From the NCBI GenBank assembly GCA_004558115.1, contig SFDT01000003.1, positions 1 through 64,000 of the forward strand: a stretch of DNA of 64,000 nt, given 5' to 3'. The DNA comes from Clostridiales bacterium (GTDB lineage: Bacteria > Bacillota > Clostridia > Oscillospirales > Oscillospiraceae). The translations under genes and the position numbers were made by a program. Positions 51,409-59,149 of the stretch are shown piece by piece. The notes beneath the pieces were generated by a model. That model did no database searches, was not told the DNA's origin, and was given only the letters and a program-made list of their open reading frames with translations. How positions within the stretch are numbered: position 1 is the stretch's first letter; each line of letters opens with the position of its first letter.

Positions 51409-52794
51409 TTACGCGGTTTTCAGAATTTCCCCCGCCAGGGCCATCTGGGCCGTTGTGGGCACTTCGTCAAAGCGGATCTCCGCCATGCGGTCCGGCCAGC
51501 AGAGGAGATAGCGTTCAGAGGGGGAATCCGGGTAGCGGTACAGCTGATAGGCCTCCGCCGCTCCCCAGGGAGCGGCGTCAATGGGCCGGTAAGTACTGCG
51601 GTACTCCACCGGATCGTTGAACCAGTACCGCTCCAGCATACTGTTCTTGCAGATGCCGTACAAAAACGGCGCCTTGACCTCCACGATATCGTATTCCAGG
51701 TCCGGCTCTTCCAGGGCGTCCATCCGGGGCTGCTGGGTGTATTCCCGGAAGGATACCAGCACAGTCTCGGAGGTCCGGGCCTCTGTGGACCAGCGGGTGT
51801 AGTCCGTGCCCGTCAACGCCTCTACCCGCAGAGGGATGTCATCCTGATAGACCTCCCAGGTCATGCCCCTATATTCGTAGGTCTCCACCGGCCTGCGGTC
51901 CTCCAGCCAGCCGGAGCGGACGCCCCGGAAGATCAGAGCTATCATCCCGCCCGCCAGTGCTGCTGCCAGCACCGCGCTCATGATGACTGTTACCGTCCGG
52001 GTGACGGCCCGGGGGGCCCGCATGCCCTTGAGGGCGGATTTGGCGGTATTGGTCAGTAGCAGGATGAGGGCAAAGGCCGCCAGCCAGAACAGCGTGGCAA
52101 ACAGTGTGGTCCGGGCATTCCCTAAAAACGCGGAGAGGAAAAAGAGAAGGGCGATGACCACCAGCAGCAGACTGAGCCGCCGGTGGGTGCGGATGGGCAG
52201 AAACTCCCCGGTGGTCTCCGCCAGCGCTTTGGCCCTCCTGTGCCAGCGGAAATAAAACAGGAACTCGTACAGCTCGATCCCCAGGAACAGCAACCAGGTG
52301 GGCAGGGCGTACAGGGAGGAGGGCGTGGAGAGAAAGTCCACCGGGTCTTCCCAAAACCGCCACAGCTGGAAGCACACCTGGAAAAGGCCCAGGGCCACCA
52401 TGGCTGCCATCCCCTGCAGGGAGGAACGCTTCATGGCCTGATGAACAGTGTCCACCTGAACACAGGCGTCGGTCTCTAAAGGGACCGGGTCCTGGGCCGC
52501 CGTATAAAAAATCTGCATCTGCCCCCACCGGGCCGCCAGGTGCCACCCGGCGGATTCGCAGTAATCCTGATAAGTCTGCTGGCCCTCCGTGGGGCCGGGG
52601 TCAAATTCAGAGGCGGCGGGGAAGTAAGTGACGGCGAAGCGGAGCGTCTGCGGTTCAACGCGGCGGTAGCGCCAGAGATAGGTCCCCGGCTGCTCCACCA
52701 TCCAGCCCTGGGCGGCCATGTTTTCCAGGTGGGCCTGGATGCCGGTGTGGTCAAAAAAGGCAAAGGCCTCCAAGCGGCGTTTCGTGTCTCTCAT
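51409..52794 (-). CDS. DUF2812 membrane protein
   Basis: The 461-residue protein starts with the DUF2812 domain (RLEAFAFFDHTGIQAHLENMAAQGWMVE, in part, and GWHLAARWGQMQIFYT). It has membrane helices near residues 128-147, 160-180, 206-228, 230-248 and 264-288, then a C-terminal extracytoplasmic region. DUF2812 genes are characteristically paired with PadR regulators, as here with a 4-bp overlap. The function is unknown; a link to envelope stress or peptide sensing is only suggested by such pairs. Confidence 0.88.
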   Translation of the reverse strand: MRDTKRRLEAFAFFDHTGIQAHLENMAAQGWMVEQPGTYLWRYRRVEPQTLRFAVTYFPAASEFDPGPTEGQQTYQDYCESAGWHLAARWGQMQIFYTAAQDPVPLETDACVQVDTVHQAMKRSSLQGMAAMVALGLFQVCFQLWRFWEDPVDFLSTPSSLYALPTWLLFLGIELYEFLFYFRWHRRAKALAETTGEFLPIRTHRRLSLLLVVIALLFFLSAFLGNARTTLFATLFWLAAFALILLLTNTAKSALKGMRAPRAVTRTVTVIMSAVLAAALAGGMIALIFRGVRSGWLEDRRPVETYEYRGMTWEVYQDDIPLRVEALTGTDYTRWSTEARTSETVLVSFREYTQQPRMDALEEPDLEYDIVEVKAPFLYGICKNSMLERYWFNDPVEYRSTYRPIDAAPWGAAEAYQLYRYPDSPSERYLLCWPDRMAEIRFDEVPTTAQMALAGEILKTA

Positions 52795-53111
52795 GTGTCG
52801 GCACCTCCCGTCAGTGTCTCATAGTCCGCTGCCAGCGTCTTCAGGCGGCGGTATTCTTCCTCCAAAGCGGTCTGCCCCGCCTGGGTGATGAGGTAGCTGC
52901 GCCTGCGGCCCTCCACCTTTGTCTCCGCAATGTAGCCCGCCTGCACAAAGCTCTCCAGCAGGTTGTAAAGGGTGCCAGGACCTACCGTCACCCGGCCTTG
53001 GGTCAGCTCTGTTACCCGGGCCATGATGTCCGCGCCGCACTGCTCCTGCCGCAGACACAGCAGGATATAAAACATCTGCTCCGTCAAGGTCTGGAATTTT
53101 TCCCGGGCCAT
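52791..53111 (-). CDS. PadR-family transcriptional regulator
   Basis: The 106-residue winged-helix protein contains TLTEQMFYILLCLRQEQCGADIMARV, GRVTVGPGTLYNLLESFVQAGYI and the RRRSYLITQAGQTALEEEYRRL tail (all in part), a short PadR with one dimerisation helix. Start 53111 follows GGAGGGCGG on the minus strand. It heads an operon with the DUF2812 gene and should bind the repeats in its own promoter. Confidence 0.92.
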   Translation of the reverse strand: MAREKFQTLTEQMFYILLCLRQEQCGADIMARVTELTQGRVTVGPGTLYNLLESFVQAGYIAETKVEGRRRSYLITQAGQTALEEEYRRLKTLAADYETLTGGADT

Positions 53112-53124
53112 GACACCGCCCTCC

Positions 53125-53173
53125 AATATCGAATATCGTTATTTGCAACTCCAGTATAATATCGAATATCGAT
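53125..53173. promoter_or_regulatory. PadR operator repeats
   Basis: AATATCGAATATCG occurs at 53125-53138 and again at 53158-53171, 33 bp apart. The second copy extends to a perfect inverted repeat ATCGA-ATA-TCGAT (53161-53173) lying in the spacer of the padR promoter; the first lies near the start codon. Confidence 0.75.
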
Positions 53174-53181
53174 GATGTCAA
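53153..53181 (-). promoter_or_regulatory. Promoter of the padR-DUF2812 operon
   Basis: On the minus strand, a perfect TTGACA (53181-53176), a 17-bp spacer and TATACT (53158-53153). An operator copy sits between the boxes. Confidence 0.85.
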
Positions 53182-53266
53182 GAGGACAGGGGGAAATGCT
53201 TGCCTTTTCCCAGGGAACATGCTATCCTGTATTTATCCAGTAAAGAAAAAGAGGAGAAACAGGGAT

Positions 53267-53527
53267 ATGAAGTATTCTTTTCGCCCCCAGGGCGTCTGTG
53301 CCCGGGAAATGCTGGTGGATGTGAACGACCAGGGCATCATTGAGAACCTGGCGGTCGTGGGCGGCTGCAACGGCAATCTGCAGGGCATCGGTGCTCTGGT
53401 GAAGGGGATGCCCGCCCAGGAGGCCATCACCCGCCTGAAGGGCATCCGCTGCGGCGGTAAGCCCACCTCCTGTCCGGACCAGCTGGCCCAGGGCCTGGAG
53501 AAGATCCTGACGGAAAGCGGCAAGTGA
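53267..53527 (+). CDS. TSCPD domain protein
   Basis: The 86-residue protein has the family start YSFRPQGVCAREM, the GCNGNLQGIGALVKGMP segment and the eponymous TSCPDQLAQGL motif with cysteine residues near the C-terminus. The domain is shared with the C-terminus of some class II ribonucleotide reductases. Stand-alone forms are common in Clostridia, with no proven function. ATG 53267 follows GAGGAG. A terminator follows the stop. Confidence 0.9.
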   Translation: MKYSFRPQGVCAREMLVDVNDQGIIENLAVVGGCNGNLQGIGALVKGMPAQEAITRLKGIRCGGKPTSCPDQLAQGLEKILTESGK

Positions 53528-53534
53528 CCAGCCT

Positions 53535-53565
53535 AAAAGGACCTGTCAGCGGACAGGTCCTTTTT
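53535..53565 (+). terminator. Terminator after the TSCPD gene
   Basis: AAAAGGACCTGTC pairs with GACAGGTCCTTTT around AGCG, then T. Confidence 0.85.
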
Positions 53566-53596
53566 GCGCTTTGGAATAAAGTTTACAAAGTGTCGG

Positions 53597-53625
53597 TGGA
53601 CAATATTCAGAAAAAATGATATATT
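53597..53625 (+). promoter_or_regulatory. Promoter of the glycosyltransferase gene
   Basis: TGGACA (53597-53602), a 17-bp spacer and TATATT (53620-53625), 36 bp before the start codon. Confidence 0.6.
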
Positions 53626-53660
53626 AAAGCCGCTGCTAAAATCCCAGAGGAGAAAATGAT

Positions 53661-54812
53661 ATGAAAATCGTTCTGGTCATCGATCAATTCGATGACGCCA
53701 ATAACGGCACTACCATCAGCGCCCGGCGGTTTGCCTTGGCGCTGAAGGAACATGGCAATGAAGTGCGGGTCATCGCCATCGGCAAAAACGCGGATTACAA
53801 GTACGCTGTCCGCCAAATGAAGTTCCCTCCGGTGGTGGAGCATCTCATCACCAGCCAGGGAATGCGCCTGGCCATTCCCAACAAGCACGTATTTGAAAAG
53901 GCGGCGGCCTGGGCGGACGTGGTGCATTTCATGATGCCCTCCCCCCTGGCCATCACGGGATTGCGGCATGTGGAGAAGCTGGGCATCCCCCATACGGCGG
54001 CTTTCCACTGCCAGCCGGAAAACATCACCTTCACCCTGCACATGGGCAACAGCCGCCGGGTGAACGACTTTGTGTATGACAAGTTCCGGGATACCTTCTT
54101 CAACCGCTTCACCCACATCCACTGCCCCAGCAACATGATCGCAAACCAGCTGCGTCAGCATGGCTACACCGCCCAGCTCCATGTGATCTCCAACGGCATC
54201 AGCCCCCAGTACGTTTACGGCAAACGGCCCAAGGAGGACTGGATGGAGGGCTTTTTCAATGTGCTGATGGTGGGCCGCTACGCAGGAGAAAAGCGGCAGG
54301 ATGTGCTCATCGACGCCTGCACCAAGTCCCACCACGCAAACCGCATCCAGGTCATCCTGGCCGGCAAGGGCCCCCTGGAGAAAAAGTACCGCAAGCTGGC
54401 GGAAAAGCTGCCCAACCCCATCGTCATGAGCTTTTACGAGCCGGACCGGCTGCTGGAGATCCTGCATATGGCGGACCTGTACGTCCACACCTCCGACGCG
54501 GAGATCGAGGCTATGAGCTGCATGGAGGCCTTTGCCTGCGGCCTGGTGCCCGTCATCGCTGACTCTCCCCGCTCCGCCACGCCCCAGTTCGCCCTGGACG
54601 AGCGGAGCCTGTTCCCGGCGGGGGACAGCGACGCCCTGGCCCAGCGTATCGACTGGTGGATCGAGCATCCGGAGGAGCGGAAGGACATGGAGCTGCGCTA
54701 CGCCGAGCACGCCAAGCAGTACGCCCTGGAAAAGTCCATCCAGCAGACAGAGGAGATGTTCCGCATGGCCATCGAGGAGCAGAAAGCGGCCAAAGAGAGC
54801 CTCCACAAGTGA
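53661..54812 (+). CDS. GT4-family glycosyltransferase
   Basis: The 383-residue GT-B enzyme has an N-terminal acceptor domain (MKIVLVIDQFDDANNGTTIS) and a C-terminal donor domain with VGRYAGEKRQDVLIDA, VILAGKGPLE and the EX7E-type motif region EIEAMSCMEAFACGLVPVIA. It resembles enzymes that glycosylate diacylglycerol for membrane glycolipids, but the acceptor cannot be fixed from sequence. It is a single-gene unit with its own promoter and terminator. Confidence 0.9.
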   Translation: MKIVLVIDQFDDANNGTTISARRFALALKEHGNEVRVIAIGKNADYKYAVRQMKFPPVVEHLITSQGMRLAIPNKHVFEKAAAWADVVHFMMPSPLAITGLRHVEKLGIPHTAAFHCQPENITFTLHMGNSRRVNDFVYDKFRDTFFNRFTHIHCPSNMIANQLRQHGYTAQLHVISNGISPQYVYGKRPKEDWMEGFFNVLMVGRYAGEKRQDVLIDACTKSHHANRIQVILAGKGPLEKKYRKLAEKLPNPIVMSFYEPDRLLEILHMADLYVHTSDAEIEAMSCMEAFACGLVPVIADSPRSATPQFALDERSLFPAGDSDALAQRIDWWIEHPEERKDMELRYAEHAKQYALEKSIQQTEEMFRMAIEEQKAAKESLHK

Positions 54813-54827
54813 ATATCCGACAAAGCC

Positions 54828-54859
54828 GCACGGCCGCCCGCACGGGCGGCCGTGCTTTT
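54828..54859 (+). terminator. Terminator of the glycosyltransferase gene
   Basis: GCACGGCCGCCC pairs with GGGCGGCCGTGC around a 4-nt loop, followed by TTTTG. Confidence 0.85.
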
Positions 54860-54898
54860 GCATACACTGGCACAGCAAAGGAAGTGAGGAGATCCACC

Positions 54899-55339
54899 AT
54901 GGCATATTCCGACCGGGAGCTGCTGGCGCGGCTCATCCAGTGCGAGGCGGGCGGAGAAGGCGAGAATGGGATGAAAGCGGTGGCCGGCGTGGTCATGAAC
55001 CGCGTCCACGCCAAGGGCGGAGAATACGCCCGGGTAGGGCAGGGCAGCATCCGCAACATCATATTCCAGCCCTACCAGTTCGTCTGTGCCAGCGAAACGG
55101 AGGGCGGGGTCTATAACCCGCAGAATATTTACAACATGCGGCCCGAGCAGATCCACTATGACATCGCGGACTGGGCGATAGCCGGAAACCGGCTGCCGGA
55201 CGTGGCGGAGTCGCTGTGGTTTTACAATCCCTTCGGGCCTCAGTGCCGGTCCCGCTTTCCGTCGGATGTGGGATACTGGCAGACGCGCATCGGCGACCAT
55301 TGCTTTTACAATCCGACGGATGCGTACTATAAAACTTGA
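54899..55339 (+). CDS. cwlJ: Spore cortex-lytic enzyme CwlJ
   Basis: The 146-residue cell wall hydrolase consists only of the SleB/CwlJ catalytic domain, with no signal peptide or peptidoglycan-binding module, which is the CwlJ form. The catalytic glutamate is probably E16 in IQCEAGGEG, followed by MKAVAGVVMNRV. During germination CwlJ degrades cortex muramic-lactam peptidoglycan. GerQ, which in Bacillus is required for CwlJ to reach the coat, is encoded 11 bp downstream. ATG 54899 follows AAGGAAGTGAGGAG. Confidence 0.93.
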   Translation: MAYSDRELLARLIQCEAGGEGENGMKAVAGVVMNRVHAKGGEYARVGQGSIRNIIFQPYQFVCASETEGGVYNPQNIYNMRPEQIHYDIADWAIAGNRLPDVAESLWFYNPFGPQCRSRFPSDVGYWQTRIGDHCFYNPTDAYYKT

Positions 55340-55350
55340 GAGGTGTTATC

Positions 55351-55971
55351 ATGCAGCGTTTACCGAATACTTACGGAGCATCCATGCCCCAGGTGATGGA
55401 GCAAAACCGGCAGAGAATGGCGGGGGACTGGTCCGGCGAGATCAGCCGGACACCTGTGGAGCCCATCCGTCAAACGCCTGCCGGGTCTTCCAGCCTGCCC
55501 GGCGCCGGCGGCCTGGTGAGCCAGGGGGGCATGGCCGGCCCCGCCGGACTGTCCGGTCCCAGAGGCTCCGTCCCCGAGCTGGAGGACATGGGCAACGACC
55601 TGCCGGTGGAAGTCATCACCGCGCCCACCTCCACCCAGGAAGCCTATCTTGGCTCCTGGAAGGCCCTGCTGTCCCGCTACGAGGGCAGCTACGTGGTGGC
55701 TACCTTCCTGGTGGGCACCCAGAACACCATCTCCTGGGAGGGCATCCTGTTCGACGTGGGCAACGACTATCTCACCATCTATCAGGAGAGTCGGGACCGC
55801 TATATCGTCAGCGATTATTATTCCCTGAAATTCATCGAGTTCTATGACATCCAGCGCCGCCGCCGCTGCGCGGAGCTGCTGCAGGAGGACGGCTGGCAGA
55901 GCGGCGGCATGAGCGACAGCATGGGCGGAAACATGTCCGGCGGCATGGGCGGGGGAATGCCCCGCCGCTGA
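55351..55971 (+). CDS. gerQ: Spore coat protein GerQ
   Basis: The 206-residue protein has a Pro/Gly-rich N-terminal third, a conserved central domain (SWKALLSRYEGSYVVATFLVG, in part, then ILFDVGNDYLTIYQESRDRYIVSDYY-type strands, in part) and a Gly/Met-rich tail (GGNMSGGMGGGMPRR). GerQ is a cross-linked coat protein needed for CwlJ localisation. The cwlJ-gerQ order and 11-bp spacing match Bacillus. ATG 55351 follows GAGAGGTG. Confidence 0.9.
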   Translation: MQRLPNTYGASMPQVMEQNRQRMAGDWSGEISRTPVEPIRQTPAGSSSLPGAGGLVSQGGMAGPAGLSGPRGSVPELEDMGNDLPVEVITAPTSTQEAYLGSWKALLSRYEGSYVVATFLVGTQNTISWEGILFDVGNDYLTIYQESRDRYIVSDYYSLKFIEFYDIQRRRRCAELLQEDGWQSGGMSDSMGGNMSGGMGGGMPRR

Positions 55972-56042
55972 CAAGGGGATTGCGGAGCGGCGCGGAGTGT
56001 GTTAAAATTCCAGCATCACAACAGAAAAGAGGACTGTTTTCC

Positions 56043-56555
56043 ATGGAATTTTTACAGTTGTCCGAAGCGCGCTATTCCCTCCGCAAATTCAGTGACCGCC
56101 CCGTGGAGGCGGAAAAGCTGGCCGCCATCCTGGAGGCCGGACGCAATGCGCCCACCGCCCACAACCTCCAGCCCCAGCGCATCTTCGTCCTCCAGAGCCC
56201 CGAGGCCCTGGAAAAGGCGGATGCCTGCACCGCCGCCCATTTCCACCCTCCCGTCATCCTGGTGGTGGCCTATGACCCGGAGGCCGCCTGGAAACGGGAG
56301 ACCGACGGCAAAAACCACGGGGAGATCGACGCCTCCATCGCCGCCACCCAGATGATGCTGGAGGCCGCCGACCTGGGTCTTGGCACCACCTATGTGGGCA
56401 TGTTTGAGCCGGAAAAGCTGCTGGCGGCCTTCCCGGAGATGGCGGGGCTGTGCCCCATCGCCATGCTGCCCCTGGGCTATCCGGCGGAGGGCGCCCATCC
56501 CTCCCGCCTCCACGCCGACCGCAAGCCCCTGGAGGAGCTGGTGAAATACCTGTAA
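56043..56555 (+). CDS. Nitroreductase-family flavoprotein
   Basis: The 170-residue protein has the family start LQLSEARYSLRKFSDRPV, the ARNAPTAHNLQPQR-type FMN site (GRNAPTAHNLQPQRIFVL) and the late GLGTTYVGMF and MLPLGYPAEG motifs. Such FMN enzymes use NAD(P)H to reduce nitroaromatics, quinones or other electrophiles; the natural substrate is unknown. ATG 56043 follows AAAAGAGGA. It ends before a bidirectional terminator. Confidence 0.93.
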   Translation: MEFLQLSEARYSLRKFSDRPVEAEKLAAILEAGRNAPTAHNLQPQRIFVLQSPEALEKADACTAAHFHPPVILVVAYDPEAAWKRETDGKNHGEIDASIAATQMMLEAADLGLGTTYVGMFEPEKLLAAFPEMAGLCPIAMLPLGYPAEGAHPSRLHADRKPLEELVKYL

Positions 56556-56562
56556 AAGAGCA

Positions 56563-56595
56563 AAAAAGGAGACTGCCGCAGGCAGTCTCCTTTTT
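56563..56595. terminator. Bidirectional terminator between nitroreductase and carboxypeptidase genes
   Basis: A 15-bp perfect stem (56563-56577 with 56581-56595) with a GCA loop and A/T ends. Confidence 0.88.
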
Positions 56596-56596
56596 G

Positions 56597-57973
56597 TCAT
56601 CTTCTTCTGCGTCCCCGGTAGCTTCCCCGGCGGCTGAAGCCCACGCGGCGGCCGTAGCGGTAACGGCGGCGGCCGAAGATCAGCTTCCACAGCAGCACCA
56701 CAACCAGCAGCACCGCCAGCACGATGCCGGCGATCTTGACGGCGGGCTTGGCGAAAAACAGCTTCACGTCCCGCCAGAAGGTCAGCAGCCGGGAGGCCTC
56801 CACGTCATTGAGAGCCAGCAGATCCTCCGTGGCATAGACCGTCCCCTGGTAGGAAAGCTGGATGGTGCCCAGCTTGTCACCGGTGGTGATGGGAGCCTCC
56901 ACCGGGTCGGAGTTGAGGGTGATGGTCCGCTCCAGGTCCTCCGGCTCCAGGTCATTGGGCATGAGGATCTCCACATCCCGGGCGGGATGGACGGTGACAT
57001 GGTCGATCTTGGACAGGGACACCGCCACTTCCTTGGGGTATTCGTCGGCGGTGAGAATGGTCTTGTAGGAGAAGTTATCAAAGCCCCACTGGAACAGGCG
57101 GTTCGTCTCATAAAAGCTCATGGTGCGGATCTCGCCGTCCTCCAGGGTCAGGCGGTCACAGCCCAGCACCACGCTGATAAAGCTGAGGCTGCCCTTGGCG
57201 GCGGAGGACACCAGGCAGTGGCCCGCCTCGGAAGTGGAGCCGGTCTTGATGCCGTGGGCGTTTTTGTTGATATAGCCCCGGGAACGCCAAACGGAGATCA
57301 GGTAGTTGGTGGAGTGGAGGGCACGGGCCTCGTGGAGGTTGGTGGCGGGCAGGGTGATGTCGCCGGTGTCGCTGATGCGGACGAAATCCTTGTGCGTCAA
57401 GGCCTCTTTCGTGATGAGATACAAATCCCAGGCGGAGGTGTAGTGCTGGCTGTCGTGCAGGCCGGTGGGGTTGACAAAGTGGGTGTTTTCGCAGCCCAGC
57501 GCCTGGGCCTTTTCGTTCATCTGGTCCACAAAAGCATCCACGGAGCCGGACACGGCCTCCGCCAAAATGACGCAGGCCTCATTGGCGGATACCACCAGCA
57601 TACAGTACAGCAGCTGCTCCACCGTCATGATCTCGCCGGGCTTGATATTGGCGGTGCTGCCGGCGGTGTCCAGAGATTCGATGGTGGAGGAAGCGGTGAC
57701 CTCCTGGTCCAGGGAAAGCTGACCCTTGTCGATGGCCTCCACCACCAGCAGTGCCGTCATGATCTTCGTGAGGCTGGCGGGATACAGCTCCTGATGTTCA
57801 TTTTTGGCATAGACGATGGCGCCGGTGTTGGCGTCCACCAGCAGTGCCGCCTTGGCCTGGATGTCCGGGTCCTCCGGGAGCGTCGGCTCCTCGGCGGCGG
57901 CAAAGGGGGTGGCCGTCAGGCTCACCAGCAGTACAAACAGTAAAAAAACAGATAAAAATCGCTTTGCTTTCAT
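56597..57973 (-). CDS. D-alanyl-D-alanine carboxypeptidase (DacF/PBP5-like)
   Basis: The 458-residue class C PBP trims the terminal D-Ala of wall pentapeptides. It has a signal peptide (residues 1-27), S67 and K70 in SLTK, SAN at 129-131 and KTG at 243-245, then the PBP5 C-terminal beta domain. Unusually, a clear membrane helix at about 410-430 (KIAGIVLAVLLVVVLLWKLIF) is followed by a very basic tail (RRGSYRGRRRR) instead of an amphipathic anchor. Start 57973 follows GGGAG. Confidence 0.93.
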   Translation of the reverse strand: MKAKRFLSVFLLFVLLVSLTATPFAAAEEPTLPEDPDIQAKAALLVDANTGAIVYAKNEHQELYPASLTKIMTALLVVEAIDKGQLSLDQEVTASSTIESLDTAGSTANIKPGEIMTVEQLLYCMLVVSANEACVILAEAVSGSVDAFVDQMNEKAQALGCENTHFVNPTGLHDSQHYTSAWDLYLITKEALTHKDFVRISDTGDITLPATNLHEARALHSTNYLISVWRSRGYINKNAHGIKTGSTSEAGHCLVSSAAKGSLSFISVVLGCDRLTLEDGEIRTMSFYETNRLFQWGFDNFSYKTILTADEYPKEVAVSLSKIDHVTVHPARDVEILMPNDLEPEDLERTITLNSDPVEAPITTGDKLGTIQLSYQGTVYATEDLLALNDVEASRLLTFWRDVKLFFAKPAVKIAGIVLAVLLVVVLLWKLIFGRRRYRYGRRVGFSRRGSYRGRRRR

Positions 57974-58001
57974 GTGCAACTCCCGCAAACTATGCTATAC
58001 T
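57973..58001 (+). promoter_or_regulatory. Candidate promoter of the comEA operon
   Basis: TGTGCA (57973-57978), a 17-bp spacer and TATACT (57996-58001). The -35 overlaps the divergent carboxypeptidase start codon. Confidence 0.5.
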
Positions 58002-58087
58002 ATATTCATTCATCGCGTTCAGGAACGGCACCGTGTGACACCGTTCGACATGATACATTATATCAAAAAAAGCAGAGGAGTTCAACA

Positions 58088-58465
58088 GTGAGAGCGGCGG
58101 GAAAAGCCACCAAAACGGAAAAGTGCCTCCTGGGTCTGACAGCGGCGTTTTTGTGTTTGCTTGCAGGCCTGTATCTCCACGATGCCCGGCAGACGGAGCC
58201 GGCGGCCGTGAAGACGGAGCGGACCGTTTCCCGGGAGGAGCTGGCGCCGGACCTGTCGCCCCTGGACCTGAACACCGCCACGGCGGCGGAGCTGGCCGCC
58301 CTGCCGGGCATCGGTGAGGCGCTGGCGGAGCGGATCGTGGCGTACCGGGAGGCCAATGGGGCCTTTGCAAGCGTGGAGGAGCTGCTGGAGGTCAGCGGCA
58401 TCGGCGAGAAAAAGCTGACGGGCCTGGAGGGCCGGGTCCGTGTGGAGAGAGAGGAGACGGAATGA
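58088..58465 (+). CDS. comEA: ComEA-like helix-hairpin-helix protein
   Basis: The 125-residue protein starts at GTG 58088, 7 bp after AGAGGAG. A membrane anchor near residues 12-28 is followed by a short linker and the ComEA domain LDLNTATAAELAALPGIGEALAERI, with a second hairpin at VSGIGEKKL (in part). ComEA binds DNA outside the membrane during uptake. The channel gene comEC is not in the window, so competence is uncertain. It overlaps the next response regulator by 4 bp, an odd partner for comEA. Confidence 0.88.
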   Translation: MRAAGKATKTEKCLLGLTAAFLCLLAGLYLHDARQTEPAAVKTERTVSREELAPDLSPLDLNTATAAELAALPGIGEALAERIVAYREANGAFASVEELLEVSGIGEKKLTGLEGRVRVEREETE

Positions 58466-59139
58466 AGATCCTGGTCGTGGACGACGAAAAGCTGCTGGTA
58501 AAGGGCATGAAATTCAATCTGGAGAACGAGGGGTATCAGGTGGAGTGCGCCTATGACGGCGCCGCCGCCGTGGAGCTGGCCCGGAACGGGCAGTTCGACC
58601 TTATCATTTTGGATGTGATGATGCCGGAGGTGGACGGGCTGGAGGCCTGCATGCGCATCCGGGAGTTTTCCAATGTGCCCATTATCATGCTCACCGCCAA
58701 AAGTGAGGACGCCGACAAGCTCATGGGCTTTGAGTGCGGGGCGGATGACTATCTCACCAAGCCCTTCAACATCCTGGAGCTGAAGGCCCGGGTCCGCGCC
58801 CTGCTGCGGCGGGCCGCCGGCGTCCAGCGGAGCCGGGGCGCCGTCCTGACAGCGGGAGACCTGACGCTGAACACCGAGGAGCGGGTGGCCATCCGCGAGG
58901 GGCGGACCGTGGAGCTCACCGCCAAGGAATATGACCTTATCGAGCTTTTGATGCGGAATCCCCGGCGGGTGTACAGCCGGGAGAATCTCATGAACGTGGT
59001 GTGGGGCTATACCTACGCCGGAGATTACCGGACCGTGGATGTGCACATCCGCCGCCTGCGGGAGAAGCTGGAAAAAAACCCGGCGGAGCCGGACCACATC
59101 ATGACCAAGTGGGGAGTGGGGTACTATTTCAAAGAATAA
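58462..59139 (+). CDS. OmpR/PhoB-family response regulator
   Basis: The 225-residue regulator has D7, D8, phospho-acceptor D51 (LIILDVMMPEVDG), T78 and K100, then a winged helix ending MTKWGVGYYFKE. It is coupled to comEA upstream (ATGA) and to the sensor kinase downstream, so kinase and regulator are a cognate pair. The output genes are unknown; the GerMN lipoprotein of the same operon is one possibility. Confidence 0.95.
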   Translation: MKILVVDDEKLLVKGMKFNLENEGYQVECAYDGAAAVELARNGQFDLIILDVMMPEVDGLEACMRIREFSNVPIIMLTAKSEDADKLMGFECGADDYLTKPFNILELKARVRALLRRAAGVQRSRGAVLTAGDLTLNTEERVAIREGRTVELTAKEYDLIELLMRNPRRVYSRENLMNVVWGYTYAGDYRTVDVHIRRLREKLEKNPAEPDHIMTKWGVGYYFKE

Positions 59140-59149
59140 AAGCTCCTTT

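Noticed and set aside
54858..54870. CATACACT before cwlJ as a sigma-E or sigma-K -10 box
   Set aside because: No matching -35 element at the right distance was found, and the word sits against a terminator stem.
55900..55971. Possible repeat-based or phase-variable tail in gerQ (Gly/Met repeats)
   Set aside because: The repeats are short, codons vary, and such tails are normal for coat proteins.
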